Of a DNA stretch of 64,000 nt, positions 26,171-34,569 are shown piece after piece; position 1 is the first letter of the stretch; every line of letters starts with the position of its first letter. Under the pieces are notes generated by a model, which worked only from the letters and a program-made list of their open reading frames with translations, was not told the origin of the DNA and ran no database searches. The stretch is from Phocaeicola faecalis (GTDB lineage Bacteria > Bacteroidota > Bacteroidia > Bacteroidales > Bacteroidaceae): contig NZ_JADNRM010000017.1 of the NCBI RefSeq assembly GCF_021730445.1, positions 1 through 64,000 of the forward strand, written 5' to 3'. The position numbers were made by a program, and so were the translations under genes.

Positions 26171-28189
26171 ATGTCACAACAAGAAGACGATTTGAGGGCA
26201 TTGGCGAAAATCATGGATTTTCTGCGTGCCGTGAGTATCATTTTAGTGGTCATGAACGTGTACTGGTTCTGCTACGAAGCCATCCGGCTGTGGGGCGTGA
26301 ACATCGGCGTGGTGGACAAAATCCTTCTGAACTTCGACCGCACGGCGGGGCTGTTCCATTCCATTCTCTACACGAAGCTGTTTTCCGTCCTTTTGCTTGC
26401 CTTGTCCTGTCTGGGTACGAAGGGTGTCAAGGGTGAGAAAATCACTTGGGGGAGAATCTGGACAGCATTTGCCGTCGGGTTCGTGCTGTTTTTCCTGAAC
26501 TGGTGGTTGCTGCCCCTGCCGCTGCCGCTTGAAGCGGTGACGGGACTGTATGTCCTTACCATTGGAACGGGCTATGTCTGCCTGTTGATGGGTGGTCTGT
26601 GGATGAGCCGCCTGTTGAAACACAATTTGATGGAGGATGTTTTCAACAACGAGAACGAGAGTTTCATGCAGGAAACGAGGCTTATCGAAAGCGAGTATTC
26701 GGTCAATCTGCCGACACGTTTCTATTACAGGAAACGCTGGAACAACGGTTGGATCAATGTAGTTAATCCCTTCCGTGCGTCCATCGTGTTGGGTACGCCG
26801 GGCAGCGGCAAGTCCTATGCCGTGGTAAACAATTTTATCAAGCAACAGATTGAAAAGGGCTTTAGTCAATACATCTACGATTTCAAGTATCCCGACCTAT
26901 CTACTATTGCCTACAACCATTTGCTGAACCACCCGGACGGCTACAAGGTAAAGCCGAAGTTCTATGTGATCAACTTCGACGACCCGCGACGCTCTCATCG
27001 GTGCAATCCCATTCACCCGGATTTTATGGAAGATATTACGGATGCCTATGAGAGTGCCTACACAATAATGCTCAACCTCAATAAAACGTGGGTGCAAAAG
27101 CAGGGCGACTTCTTCGTGGAGTCACCTATCATTCTGTTTGCCAGTATTATCTGGTATCTCAAAATCTATCAGAACGGGAAGTTTTGCACGTTTCCCCATG
27201 CTATCGAGTTTCTGAACCGCCGTTACGAGGATATATTTCCGATACTGACCTCTTATCCGGAGCTGGAGAACTACCTTTCGCCGTTCATGGATGCGTGGCT
27301 TGGAGGGGCTGCGGAGCAGCTCATGGGTCAGATAGCGTCGGCAAAAATCCCGCTTTCGAGGATGATTTCACCGCAGCTCTACTGGGTGATGTCAGACAGC
27401 GAGTTTACGCTGGACATCAACAATCCCGAAGAGCCGAAAATCCTCTGCGTGGGTAACAATCCCGACCGTCAGAATATCTACGGTGCGGCACTCGGTCTGT
27501 ATAATTCCCGTATCGTGAAGCTCATCAACAAGAAGGGGATGCTGAAGTCATCGGTCATCATCGACGAGTTGCCCACAATATACTTCAAAGGGTTGGACAA
27601 TCTTATAGCTACCGCCCGAAGCAACAAGGTTGCCGTGTGTCTGGGCTTTCAGGATTTCAGCCAGTTAGTGCGTGACTACGGGGACAAAGAGGCGAAAGTG
27701 GTGATGAACACTGTCGGCAATATTTTCTCCGGTCAGGTGGTGGGGGAAACAGCCAAGACGCTCTCCGAGCGGTTCGGTAAGGTGTTGCAGAAACGGCAGT
27801 CCATCTCCATCAACCGGCAGGATGTTTCCACCTCCATCAACACGCAGATGGACGCGCTCATTCCACCGAGTAAGATTTCCGGGCTTACGCAGGGAATGTT
27901 TGTCGGTTCTGTATCCGACAACTTCAACGAGCGTATCGAGCAGAAGATTTTTCATTGCGAGATTGTGGTGGATGCCGAAAAGGTGAAACGGGAAGAAAGT
28001 GCCTACAAGAAAATTCCCGTCATTACAAACTTCACGGACGAGGACGGCAACGACCGCATGAAGGAAACGGTGCAGGCGAACTACCGGCGCATCAAGGAAG
28101 AGGTGAAGCAGATTGTGCAGGAGGAACTGGAGCGTATCAAAAACGATCCGGTGCTGTGTAAACTGCTACCAGATAATGAGACTGTCTAA
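26171..28189 (+). CDS. mobC: MobC, type IV coupling protein (VirD4/TraG-like)
   Basis: A 672-residue protein. N-terminal membrane segments (about 20-40, 65-82 and 95-145) are followed by a VirD4-type ATPase domain with Walker A GTPGSGKSYAVV near residue 208 and Walker B SSVIIDELPTIYF near 463. It brings the relaxase-DNA complex to the secretion channel. Its stop codon lies inside the left arm of an inverted repeat (28184-28314). Confidence 0.88.
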   Translation: MSQQEDDLRALAKIMDFLRAVSIILVVMNVYWFCYEAIRLWGVNIGVVDKILLNFDRTAGLFHSILYTKLFSVLLLALSCLGTKGVKGEKITWGRIWTAFAVGFVLFFLNWWLLPLPLPLEAVTGLYVLTIGTGYVCLLMGGLWMSRLLKHNLMEDVFNNENESFMQETRLIESEYSVNLPTRFYYRKRWNNGWINVVNPFRASIVLGTPGSGKSYAVVNNFIKQQIEKGFSQYIYDFKYPDLSTIAYNHLLNHPDGYKVKPKFYVINFDDPRRSHRCNPIHPDFMEDITDAYESAYTIMLNLNKTWVQKQGDFFVESPIILFASIIWYLKIYQNGKFCTFPHAIEFLNRRYEDIFPILTSYPELENYLSPFMDAWLGGAAEQLMGQIASAKIPLSRMISPQLYWVMSDSEFTLDINNPEEPKILCVGNNPDRQNIYGAALGLYNSRIVKLINKKGMLKSSVIIDELPTIYFKGLDNLIATARSNKVAVCLGFQDFSQLVRDYGDKEAKVVMNTVGNIFSGQVVGETAKTLSERFGKVLQKRQSISINRQDVSTSINTQMDALIPPSKISGLTQGMFVGSVSDNFNERIEQKIFHCEIVVDAEKVKREESAYKKIPVITNFTDEDGNDRMKETVQANYRRIKEEVKQIVQEELERIKNDPVLCKLLPDNETV

Positions 28190-28314
28190 CAAGTCCCCAA
28201 AATTGAAAATTATCCCTATCGAAGTTTGAAGTGACCCCCAAAAGTTGGATACAATTTTTTTGGGGGGCACTTCAGTTCTGACGGGTAAAATCGTAAAATT
28301 CGGACTTGTTAGAC
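28184..28314. repeat. 13-bp inverted repeat flanking an IS3-like miniature element
   Basis: GTCTAACAAGTCC (28184-28196) and GGACTTGTTAGAC (28302-28314) are perfect complements. The left arm contains the mobC stop codon, and the right arm ends 6 bp before the KAP gene stop codon. The structure could terminate transcription from both converging genes. Confidence 0.75.
28227..28274. mobile_element. 48-bp IS3-like MITE or collapsed IS
   Basis: The two ends read TGAAGTGACCCCCAAAA and, inverted, TGAAGTGCCCCCCAAAA. They are placed back to back with only about 14 bp between them. Termini of this kind resemble IS3-family ends. Direct GTT triplets flank it (28224-28226 and 28275-28277), consistent with a 3-bp target duplication. 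It may be an internally deleted IS. Confidence 0.55.
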
Positions 28315-28320
28315 AAATAC

Positions 28321-31300
28321 TTACGCGGTTTCAACCTCAGGTACTGAATCTATCGAATTGACAAATTTAACCAATTGCGGATCTGAATCTTTTTGTATGA
28401 GGTTTCGGAGACTCTTTTTCAATTCATAAGCATCATCCCCTGCTGTATTTATTAAATCCATATAAAAATCTTTGTTTTGCAGAATCAATGAACGGCATGC
28501 CCCATCGGAAATTACAGGTTTCACTATTTTATCAATAACGTCTCCAGCTTGACTTTTCAAATTACCATGCGATCTAAGCCATGTTTCGAAAAATTGAAAC
28601 TTTATTGCATTGATAGTCTTTTTACCGATGCAGAAATCATTTCTTATATCGGTAACTGTCGATTTAATTTTTCGTTTATCCAATCTTTCAACTATATTCT
28701 TGAAACAATTAGGGAAAGGATTCAAACTTTGAGTTCCAGAAGCAATATCCATCAGAATCTTTTTGCCAAATTCAGTCAAGTTATCTGGCAAGGATTTGAT
28801 TTTAGCCAGTAAATGTTTTATTGCGACAAACCAATAATATGATGTATGTGCTGTTCTTTGGGCGTATAATGTATCAACACTTATTTCAGACAACGCTTCG
28901 AACGCTATTTTATTGATATGATTGGTCAGGACATTGCTTATTTTAGTGGTCAAATCGTAAAAAGATGCGTCAGGAATTACATCTTTAATATTGTTCTTAG
29001 TGATATACTTATCCAAATCGGTATTCCACTCTGCTAAATGCTCGATAAATACCTCATCCGTTACACCTATTCTGTTCTTAATATCTTCAAATTGGGGCAA
29101 TATGTCTGAGAGCAATAATTTATAGCCAAGTTTATGATTTACCATGTATTGTAGTGTTTCATTTAATAGCGGTATATTCCATCCCACACTATTTACTAAT
29201 AAGTCTCCATGATCCACATAATAGTCCATGAGTTCTGCAACATATTTTATATCTCCACCCTCTATTAAGGAAACGGAATGACCATGTGCCAATTGCATGG
29301 CGACTAAATCGTAATATCCAGACTCTTTAATGTTTCGGCCATCAGTTTCTAATTCAGAATGCAACTGATTTATGTAGGTTGAATCTAACGTTACAGGTAA
29401 AGGTCTTTCTTCGTCAGATGCCAATAAACGATAGGTTGTAAATATAGCCCCTATATTATCTTTATTTACATTCTGTTCATCAATGCAATTCGTGATCGCT
29501 TGCAAAAGCGTTGGAAACGTATAGGTAGAATTATCTTTTAACGTTTTTACAATATCTGCATGGTCGAAATTATCGGGTAGTAAGTTTGCCAAATAATTAT
29601 CGAGCGCCTCCGAATTTGTTGCTACTTGATAATATTTATATGCTTTAGTTGTCGCGTTATCCCGATAGGCAGCATCTGTTGCATTTGCAGCTTGAATATA
29701 ATCGATAAATGTATTTGGCTTGACTGTTTTTGCTTCAATCAATGACGTAAAATCGCACGCCAACTTATTTTGCGCAATAAACCTGTCTATTGCATCTAAC
29801 GTTTTGAAATAGTCGCCGCCATTGAAGTCATTGAACCGAACTATCTTCTTATATAATTGAGCAATCACATGGTTTTGGCTTTCCGTGTCTAAATGCAACA
29901 GCAGTTCTTGGTATTCGACAGGGAACACCTGCTTCTCTATGGATTCTTTTAATTTCAATTGTGCTATTCTTTGCCATACACGCAGAATAACATCGCTCTT
30001 TCGAGTTAATTTATGCAAACAATGTATAATCTTATCGATAAGCGCATTGTCCATACATTGTATAACTTCTTCTAATACAGTGTCAAATTGTTTATTAGTC
30101 TCTGCATATTGATTTATGTCGTGGTCTTCTTCTCCGTTGATGCAGCCTTCAATATATTTTTTCAATGGAATTTGTCGAGCATCTTCAACATCGACACCAT
30201 ATACCAAAGCTGCAATTTCGCGTTGTGTTTGCAGATCATTGTTAATTATTGTTTGAATGCCATTCAGATAGTCGCCGGACAATATTTGTTCTACTGGATT
30301 TGCCAGAATATCCGTCTTCTTCAAACAGAACAATGCTATGTTTATCATCAAAATTTCGTTACACCACTCTTGTTTAAGAGCGACCATCTCATTGATATAT
30401 GATATAATTTCCCTAACATTGGCATTAGGATTTACCAATCTGAATATCCGATTTATAGTTTCTTTCGCTTCATTTTCTGTTTCTCCAAATGCTTCAACAA
30501 ACAGTTTGTTGAATATACTTCGATAGTCGGTAATAACAGGAGGAGCAACACGATAAACAATAGGGAAAGTTTTATTGATAAAATACTTGGTCAGTTGTTT
30601 CGTTTGTTCGTCGGTCTCATCTCCGAATGCACAAGCTAAATGTGTTTCATCGAAAGGAATAACAGCCCAAACATTTTCAAAACCGCTATCGGCGAAGAAC
30701 GTATGGATAGAAGACCATAATTCTTTTACTTTTTCAGCGGGGAGACGATCCATGTTGTCAAAAACAAGGACTAATTTACGTTGTCCTTTTTCCTTGATAA
30801 AATCAGAAATGTCTTGCATCCATGTTTTGAACTCGTAAACCGTTGGTTCGTCTTCGCTCAAAGTCTCATAGCAAACGTCCTTTTCGACTTTATCTTGATA
30901 AATAGCTAACATATAACTCCATCCATATTTATGATCTTTGCTATATGCCCATTTCCAAACGCACAATGCAATAAGAACTGGCAGTGCAGCTATGATAATA
31001 GACAATAAAGAAAACCACCATGTTGTGGGTGTAGGTTTTACTGCATACGCAATAAATGTAAATATCGGAGTTAAAACTGCAACCAAAAATGCCGCAACCA
31101 TACCATTACTGATAAGGGGATATTTTTCGGTTACGGTCTCCGTTTTACGGGCTAATAAATATTTCAGCTTTTCAGACCATGATACGGTTTTCGTACCTCC
31201 ACCTTTGACTTTTATTGTTGCATTTCCAGATAGGATACCATCATCAATAAGTTTGCTTGTAAGCAATTCCAATATAGAGCGGCGTTGCAAGTCCTCTTGA

Positions 31301-31575
31301 TGTCCCCATGCGTCATACTCAAAAAAGTAATAGTCGTCTGATAATTCACGTTCCAACATTTTAACCACGTTGGATTTTCCAGATCCCCAAATACCTTCGA
31401 TGCCGATAATTCGAGGTAAAGTACATTCCTCATCCAATGAATCATTCTGACAAAAATGGCGAGCAATAGTTTTTGCCAACCTTTCTTGCGAACCTCCATC
31501 GAATTTGTCAATACCACACGGTTTATTTTGGATAAACCGCGGATATTGCTGTTTGGATTGTAGTTTTGTTTCCAT
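28321..31575 (-). CDS. KAP-family P-loop NTPase with two membrane segments
   Basis: A 1084-residue protein. Walker A is GIWGSGKS (residues 61-68) and Walker B is LVLVFDNMD (268-276). Two membrane segments (about 158-178 and 186-208) are inserted between the Walker motifs, the hallmark of KAP NTPases (Kidins220/PifA). The remaining 750 residues are helical and match nothing known to me. KAP proteins include the phage-exclusion protein PifA, so a defence role is possible but unproven. The gene is clearly more AT-rich than the tra and mob genes and is not part of the standard CTnDOT backbone. It lies 16 bp downstream of the DUF4143 ATPase and is probably co-transcribed with it. Confidence 0.78.
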   Translation of the reverse strand: METKLQSKQQYPRFIQNKPCGIDKFDGGSQERLAKTIARHFCQNDSLDEECTLPRIIGIEGIWGSGKSNVVKMLERELSDDYYFFEYDAWGHQEDLQRRSILELLTSKLIDDGILSGNATIKVKGGGTKTVSWSEKLKYLLARKTETVTEKYPLISNGMVAAFLVAVLTPIFTFIAYAVKPTPTTWWFSLLSIIIAALPVLIALCVWKWAYSKDHKYGWSYMLAIYQDKVEKDVCYETLSEDEPTVYEFKTWMQDISDFIKEKGQRKLVLVFDNMDRLPAEKVKELWSSIHTFFADSGFENVWAVIPFDETHLACAFGDETDEQTKQLTKYFINKTFPIVYRVAPPVITDYRSIFNKLFVEAFGETENEAKETINRIFRLVNPNANVREIISYINEMVALKQEWCNEILMINIALFCLKKTDILANPVEQILSGDYLNGIQTIINNDLQTQREIAALVYGVDVEDARQIPLKKYIEGCINGEEDHDINQYAETNKQFDTVLEEVIQCMDNALIDKIIHCLHKLTRKSDVILRVWQRIAQLKLKESIEKQVFPVEYQELLLHLDTESQNHVIAQLYKKIVRFNDFNGGDYFKTLDAIDRFIAQNKLACDFTSLIEAKTVKPNTFIDYIQAANATDAAYRDNATTKAYKYYQVATNSEALDNYLANLLPDNFDHADIVKTLKDNSTYTFPTLLQAITNCIDEQNVNKDNIGAIFTTYRLLASDEERPLPVTLDSTYINQLHSELETDGRNIKESGYYDLVAMQLAHGHSVSLIEGGDIKYVAELMDYYVDHGDLLVNSVGWNIPLLNETLQYMVNHKLGYKLLLSDILPQFEDIKNRIGVTDEVFIEHLAEWNTDLDKYITKNNIKDVIPDASFYDLTTKISNVLTNHINKIAFEALSEISVDTLYAQRTAHTSYYWFVAIKHLLAKIKSLPDNLTEFGKKILMDIASGTQSLNPFPNCFKNIVERLDKRKIKSTVTDIRNDFCIGKKTINAIKFQFFETWLRSHGNLKSQAGDVIDKIVKPVISDGACRSLILQNKDFYMDLINTAGDDAYELKKSLRNLIQKDSDPQLVKFVNSIDSVPEVETA

Positions 31576-31591
31576 ATACGTAATTTATTGA

Positions 31592-32722
31592 TTATACGAA
31601 CTCCAAATAATTCTCCCGATTTACCACATGAAACTCGGCATAGGGATAGGCTTCTTGGAAGGCTTTCGGTGCGGCCGGCATTTTATTTCCCCACTTGAAC
31701 TCCAAGGCGGTAAGACTGTCGGCACTCTCCTCAATCAGGTCGATTTCCTGTTTGTCGTAGGTGCGCCAGAAATAGAACTCCCTGTGCAGTCCCTCATTGA
31801 AGTTCGCTTTGCGCCGCTCTCCGATGATGTAGTTCTCCCACAGCGCACCGACATCCTGCCGAATGGCCAGCGGTGAGAAAGCCCCGATAATGGCATTGCG
31901 AATGCCGTTGTCGTAGAAGTACCACTTGCCAGCTTTTGTAACCTCCTTGCGTAGGTTACGCGAATAAGCCCCCAGACGATAGATAACGAAGACCTTTTCC
32001 AATAGGTCGAGGTATTTTTCAACGGTCGTCTTGCTCATGCCGAGTTGTTTACCTAACTCTTCGTAAGAAACTTCGCTGCCCAACTGAAAAGCTATCAATC
32101 GCAGTAGATCGCGCATCTTGCTCGAATTTTTTAAGCCGTCAATTGCTAAGATATCTTTAAGCAGGTATGCACCGACAATATCACGTAGGTAGTCTGTTTT
32201 ACGTTCATAGTTCTCCATCATTACTACTTCGGGATAGGAACCGTAAATCAAGCGCGCTTCGAGGTTCTGGCGGGTTTCAAGTGCCGTTTCCGTCTGTGCG
32301 ATTTCCCGTTGCGAGAATGGTGTAAGGAGAAATTGCGTACTGCGGCCGACCAACGGTTCACCAGTCTTATTCAGCAAATCGAATGACGAAGAACCACTTG
32401 CCAAGACACTTATTCCCGGTATTTCATCAACTATCAACTTCAGAATACTACCGATTTGTGGTATGTTCTGTGCCTCATCAATAGCCAGCAAATCAATACC
32501 ATCCAATAAATGCCGATAATTGGCTATTGAGCGATTCTCCAATAGTGCTAATGTGTCGTAGTCTTCGCCGTTGAGCATCATCGTCCTACCTGAATAGTTG
32601 TCCACAATTTTACGCATCATTACCGTTTTACCAACACGGCGAGCACCAAAAATCAGTACTGCTTTATTGGGCGCGATTCGTGCTGTAATCTTCTCTTGAA
32701 GTATTCTATTTACTGTTTCCAT
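31592..32722 (-). CDS. AAA ATPase with DUF4143 domain
   Basis: A 376-residue protein with Walker A GARRVGKT (residues 26-33) and Walker B DLLAIDEAQNI (about 77-87). A C-terminal DUF4143/nuclease-like region follows (FYFWRTYDKQEIDLIEE...ALEFKWG). That last motif resembles the PD-(D/E)xK layout, with E...D...E-x-K. The family is widespread in Bacteroidetes; its cellular role is not established. It has its own promoter-like box upstream and precedes the KAP gene by 16 bp. Confidence 0.8.
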   Translation of the reverse strand: METVNRILQEKITARIAPNKAVLIFGARRVGKTVMMRKIVDNYSGRTMMLNGEDYDTLALLENRSIANYRHLLDGIDLLAIDEAQNIPQIGSILKLIVDEIPGISVLASGSSSFDLLNKTGEPLVGRSTQFLLTPFSQREIAQTETALETRQNLEARLIYGSYPEVVMMENYERKTDYLRDIVGAYLLKDILAIDGLKNSSKMRDLLRLIAFQLGSEVSYEELGKQLGMSKTTVEKYLDLLEKVFVIYRLGAYSRNLRKEVTKAGKWYFYDNGIRNAIIGAFSPLAIRQDVGALWENYIIGERRKANFNEGLHREFYFWRTYDKQEIDLIEESADSLTALEFKWGNKMPAAPKAFQEAYPYAEFHVVNRENYLEFV

Positions 32723-32740
32723 ACCTTATAAAATATAATG

Positions 32741-32748
32741 CAAAGATA
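32741..32748 (-). promoter_or_regulatory. Promoter -7 box for the DUF4143/KAP cargo
   Basis: On the minus strand this reads TATCTTTG, 19 bp upstream of the DUF4143 start codon. A matching -33 element at the right spacing is not obvious. It suggests that the cargo pair is transcribed independently of rteC. Confidence 0.55.
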
Positions 32749-32963
32749 ATCATATTTTTTTAATTGGCGAATTTTACAAAAAAAACGGGCTATTAAATGG
32801 CGATTTTTACAACCACAATCTTATGGAAGTTGTTTCATTGTTTTTAGTAATGATATATGTTCATACTATGATGACTCAATAATTTACCAGACATACGTTT
32901 CTGAAATTTGTCCTTATAGGAATGAAAAACTCACATATATTGTGCTAATTAATATATAATTAA

Positions 32964-33000
32964 ATGAAAATAAAAAGACAGGATACGAGTATTCCTGTCT
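32964..33000 (-). terminator. Intrinsic terminator after rteC
   Basis: AGACAGGA (32976-32983) pairs with TCCTGTCT (32993-33000) around a 9-nt loop. On the minus strand it is followed by TTTTATTTT. It begins 24 bp after the rteC stop codon. Confidence 0.85.
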
Positions 33001-33023
33001 TCTCATATGTAATGGATATTTTT

Positions 33024-33629
33024 TTATTTTCTCATCCGCTCCAACTCCTCATCACGCAACATTCTCTCGTTCAGTTTTTCCTGCATCCTGTCAATGAAAT
33101 AGGTGCGGCTTTCGTTCTTCCGGCGTTTGATATCAGTGTAGAAGCGGTAGCAGTCTTTAGAATCAACCCCGAATATCTTATAGAGAAGTGGGGCGAGCTG
33201 TTTGAGCGGCATATTGCCGTTGTTGATGCAGCCCATCACGTCTATGCCGTAGATAAGTTCCACGAGGTCGATGGCATTGCCCGTCCATTGAAGAAGGCTG
33301 GCGGTGGTTTCTGTTGCGTTGTTGGCGGATATTAGTGGTGGCACTTGGGGCGTGGCAAGGAATTTCTGCATCTTTCTTACGAAAGACAGAGCCTTGCTGA
33401 CGTAGGCGGCAATCTCTCTTTTTTCTTCTGACAGATTACGTACGGGATGGTGCTGCAACTCGATTTCGATGTAGGCAAGCGCGATGACGGTAAGGTTCAT
33501 GTCCATGCCGCCGTTGCACAGTTCGATCACTTGGGTGGCGAAAGCCGTGTATGCCGTTTCCATATTGCAGTCGCCGGCTTCGTTTATCAGGCGGAAAAAG
33601 TCGGTTTCCGCCAGCAAGAAATAATTCAT
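33024..33629 (-). CDS. rteC: Regulator RteC
   Basis: A 201-residue protein matching RteC of CTnDOT, the RteB-activated protein that switches on the excision operon (xis2c-xis2d-orf3-exc). A C-terminal helical region with basic residues (YRFYTDIKRRKNESRTYFIDRM) fits its winged-helix DNA-binding part. ATG at 33629 (MNYFLLAETDFF) is preferred to a longer frame starting at 33692. Confidence 0.85.
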   Translation of the reverse strand: MNYFLLAETDFFRLINEAGDCNMETAYTAFATQVIELCNGGMDMNLTVIALAYIEIELQHHPVRNLSEEKREIAAYVSKALSFVRKMQKFLATPQVPPLISANNATETTASLLQWTGNAIDLVELIYGIDVMGCINNGNMPLKQLAPLLYKIFGVDSKDCYRFYTDIKRRKNESRTYFIDRMQEKLNERMLRDEELERMRK

Positions 33630-33705
33630 GGTTCTGTCAATTTTGAAAATTACACTTTGTTTTCTGCGTGCGCACATGAATATAATTGGCAAAAAACGCG
33701 GCAGA

Positions 33706-33746
33706 AAATAAAAAATCCAACACTCAATTTTACAAAGTGCTGGATT
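33706..33746 (-). terminator. Intrinsic terminator after the RibD-like gene
   Basis: AATCCAACACT (33714-33724) pairs with AGTGCTGGATT (33736-33746), leaving one mismatch. On the minus strand it is followed by TTTTTTATTTT. It separates the RibD-like gene from rteC. Confidence 0.8.
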
Positions 33747-33867
33747 TCAGAGGTATAAAATTCAGTATTTTTTCACAAGGACAAATTATCTCCGACTTAA
33801 ATTGTTTGTAATCGGAACATTTATTCTATTCCTGAAAATAGAAATGTATGCTTGCCGCACATTTTGG

Positions 33868-34290
33868 CTATCTTGCTTTTTTATCAAGGATATAGATAAT
33901 GCGACATACACCGTTGGGATAGCTTTTCAAAGAGGAAAGCGTCCAGTGTTGCTCTGGCAGAGCCGACTTAAAAAAATGTCGTCCGCTTCCGGATATGAAA
34001 GGAACGGTGTATAGTATGATTTCATCCACAGCGTGCATCCGCAGCAGTCCGTTTATATAGTCTGCCGTGTCCGGTGTGGCTTCCGCGAGGTAACGGATGT
34101 TTGTGCAGTCTTTTCTCCATTCGTGCAGCATTGAAATGGAATAGTCCGGTGTCACACGGTAAAAGGCTTTCTTCCTGATTTCATCAAGACCGCAACGGTC
34201 AAGGCACAAATCCTGATGTGCTTTATCATATAACTCTGAAGAAAGACATCCGTCCATCGTCAGTACGGCGAGAATCTGAACTTTACCCAT
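33868..34290 (-). CDS. RibD C-terminal/DHFR-like reductase family protein
   Basis: A 140-residue protein resembling the dihydrofolate reductase/RibD C-terminal fold (start VQILAVLTMDGCLSS, later DEIILYTVPFISGSGRHFF). It is shorter than enzymes of the family (about 170-220 residues), so activity is uncertain. It sits between rteB and rteC, as a similar frame does in related ICEs. A 240-nt leader with a long hairpin precedes it. Confidence 0.65.
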   Translation of the reverse strand: MGKVQILAVLTMDGCLSSELYDKAHQDLCLDRCGLDEIRKKAFYRVTPDYSISMLHEWRKDCTNIRYLAEATPDTADYINGLLRMHAVDEIILYTVPFISGSGRHFFKSALPEQHWTLSSLKSYPNGVCRIIYILDKKAR

Positions 34291-34345
34291 AATCGTTTCC
34301 TTTCGTTAGGCAAGGGTAAAAAAGTAGCGTGCAATTCACACTACC

Positions 34346-34466
34346 TTCAAGCGATGGCTCTGGTAAAGCCTTTACGGAGAGTACGTGAATGCACGCTATG
34401 CGTAAGCATAGCATAAGCATCACGCAATCGTCTCCGTAGTTCCAATTTACCAGATTTTCGCTTGAA
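34346..34466 (-). ncRNA. Long multi-helix structured leader of the RibD-like gene
   Basis: Five nested complementary pairs are visible: TTCAAGCG/CGCTTGAA (34346-34353, 34459-34466), CTGGTAAA/TTTACCAG (34360-34367, 34446-34453), ACGGAGA/TCTCCGT (34374-34380, 34431-34437), CGTGAATGC/GCATCACG (34384-34392, 34417-34424), and GCTATGC/GCATAGC around a GTAA loop (34395-34412). They would fold into one rod of about 121 nt with internal loops. It lies between a -7 box (34540-34547) and the RibD-like start codon, so it is probably a cis-acting RNA or a DNA hairpin of unknown role. Confidence 0.6.
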
Positions 34467-34539
34467 ACGCCTTGCGGTCTTATCCTATATGTTGGCGGCG
34501 AAAAGCTCCTGCCAATCGCCGTTTTTCTCAAATGTTATG

Positions 34540-34547
34540 CAAAGATA
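34540..34547 (-). promoter_or_regulatory. Promoter -7 box of the structured leader
   Basis: On the minus strand the sequence is TATCTTTG. Transcription would begin near 34533, giving a leader of about 240 nt before the RibD-like gene. It lies 23 bp after the rteB stop codon. Confidence 0.6.
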
Positions 34548-34569
34548 GCCAAATTCAGTGAATTACGGG

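Larger units (their letters stand above)
32723..33023. other. Intergenic region downstream of rteC; possible rteR locus
   Basis: AT-rich non-coding DNA holding the rteC terminator and the promoter-like box of the DUF4143 gene. In CTnDOT the small RNA RteR, a repressor of tra expression, is encoded immediately downstream of rteC. A homologue would be expected here, but no clear promoter-terminator pair for it was seen. Confidence 0.45.

Noticed and set aside
34305-34311. GTTAGGC as an integron attC end with the adjacent hairpin
   Set aside because: The 7-mer is not symmetrical with the hairpin arms and no integron integrase is present.
34283-34531. 82-codon minus-strand frame over the structured leader
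   Set aside because: Its codons are dictated by the inverted repeats of the hairpin and it overlaps the RibD-like start; a structured RNA explains it better.
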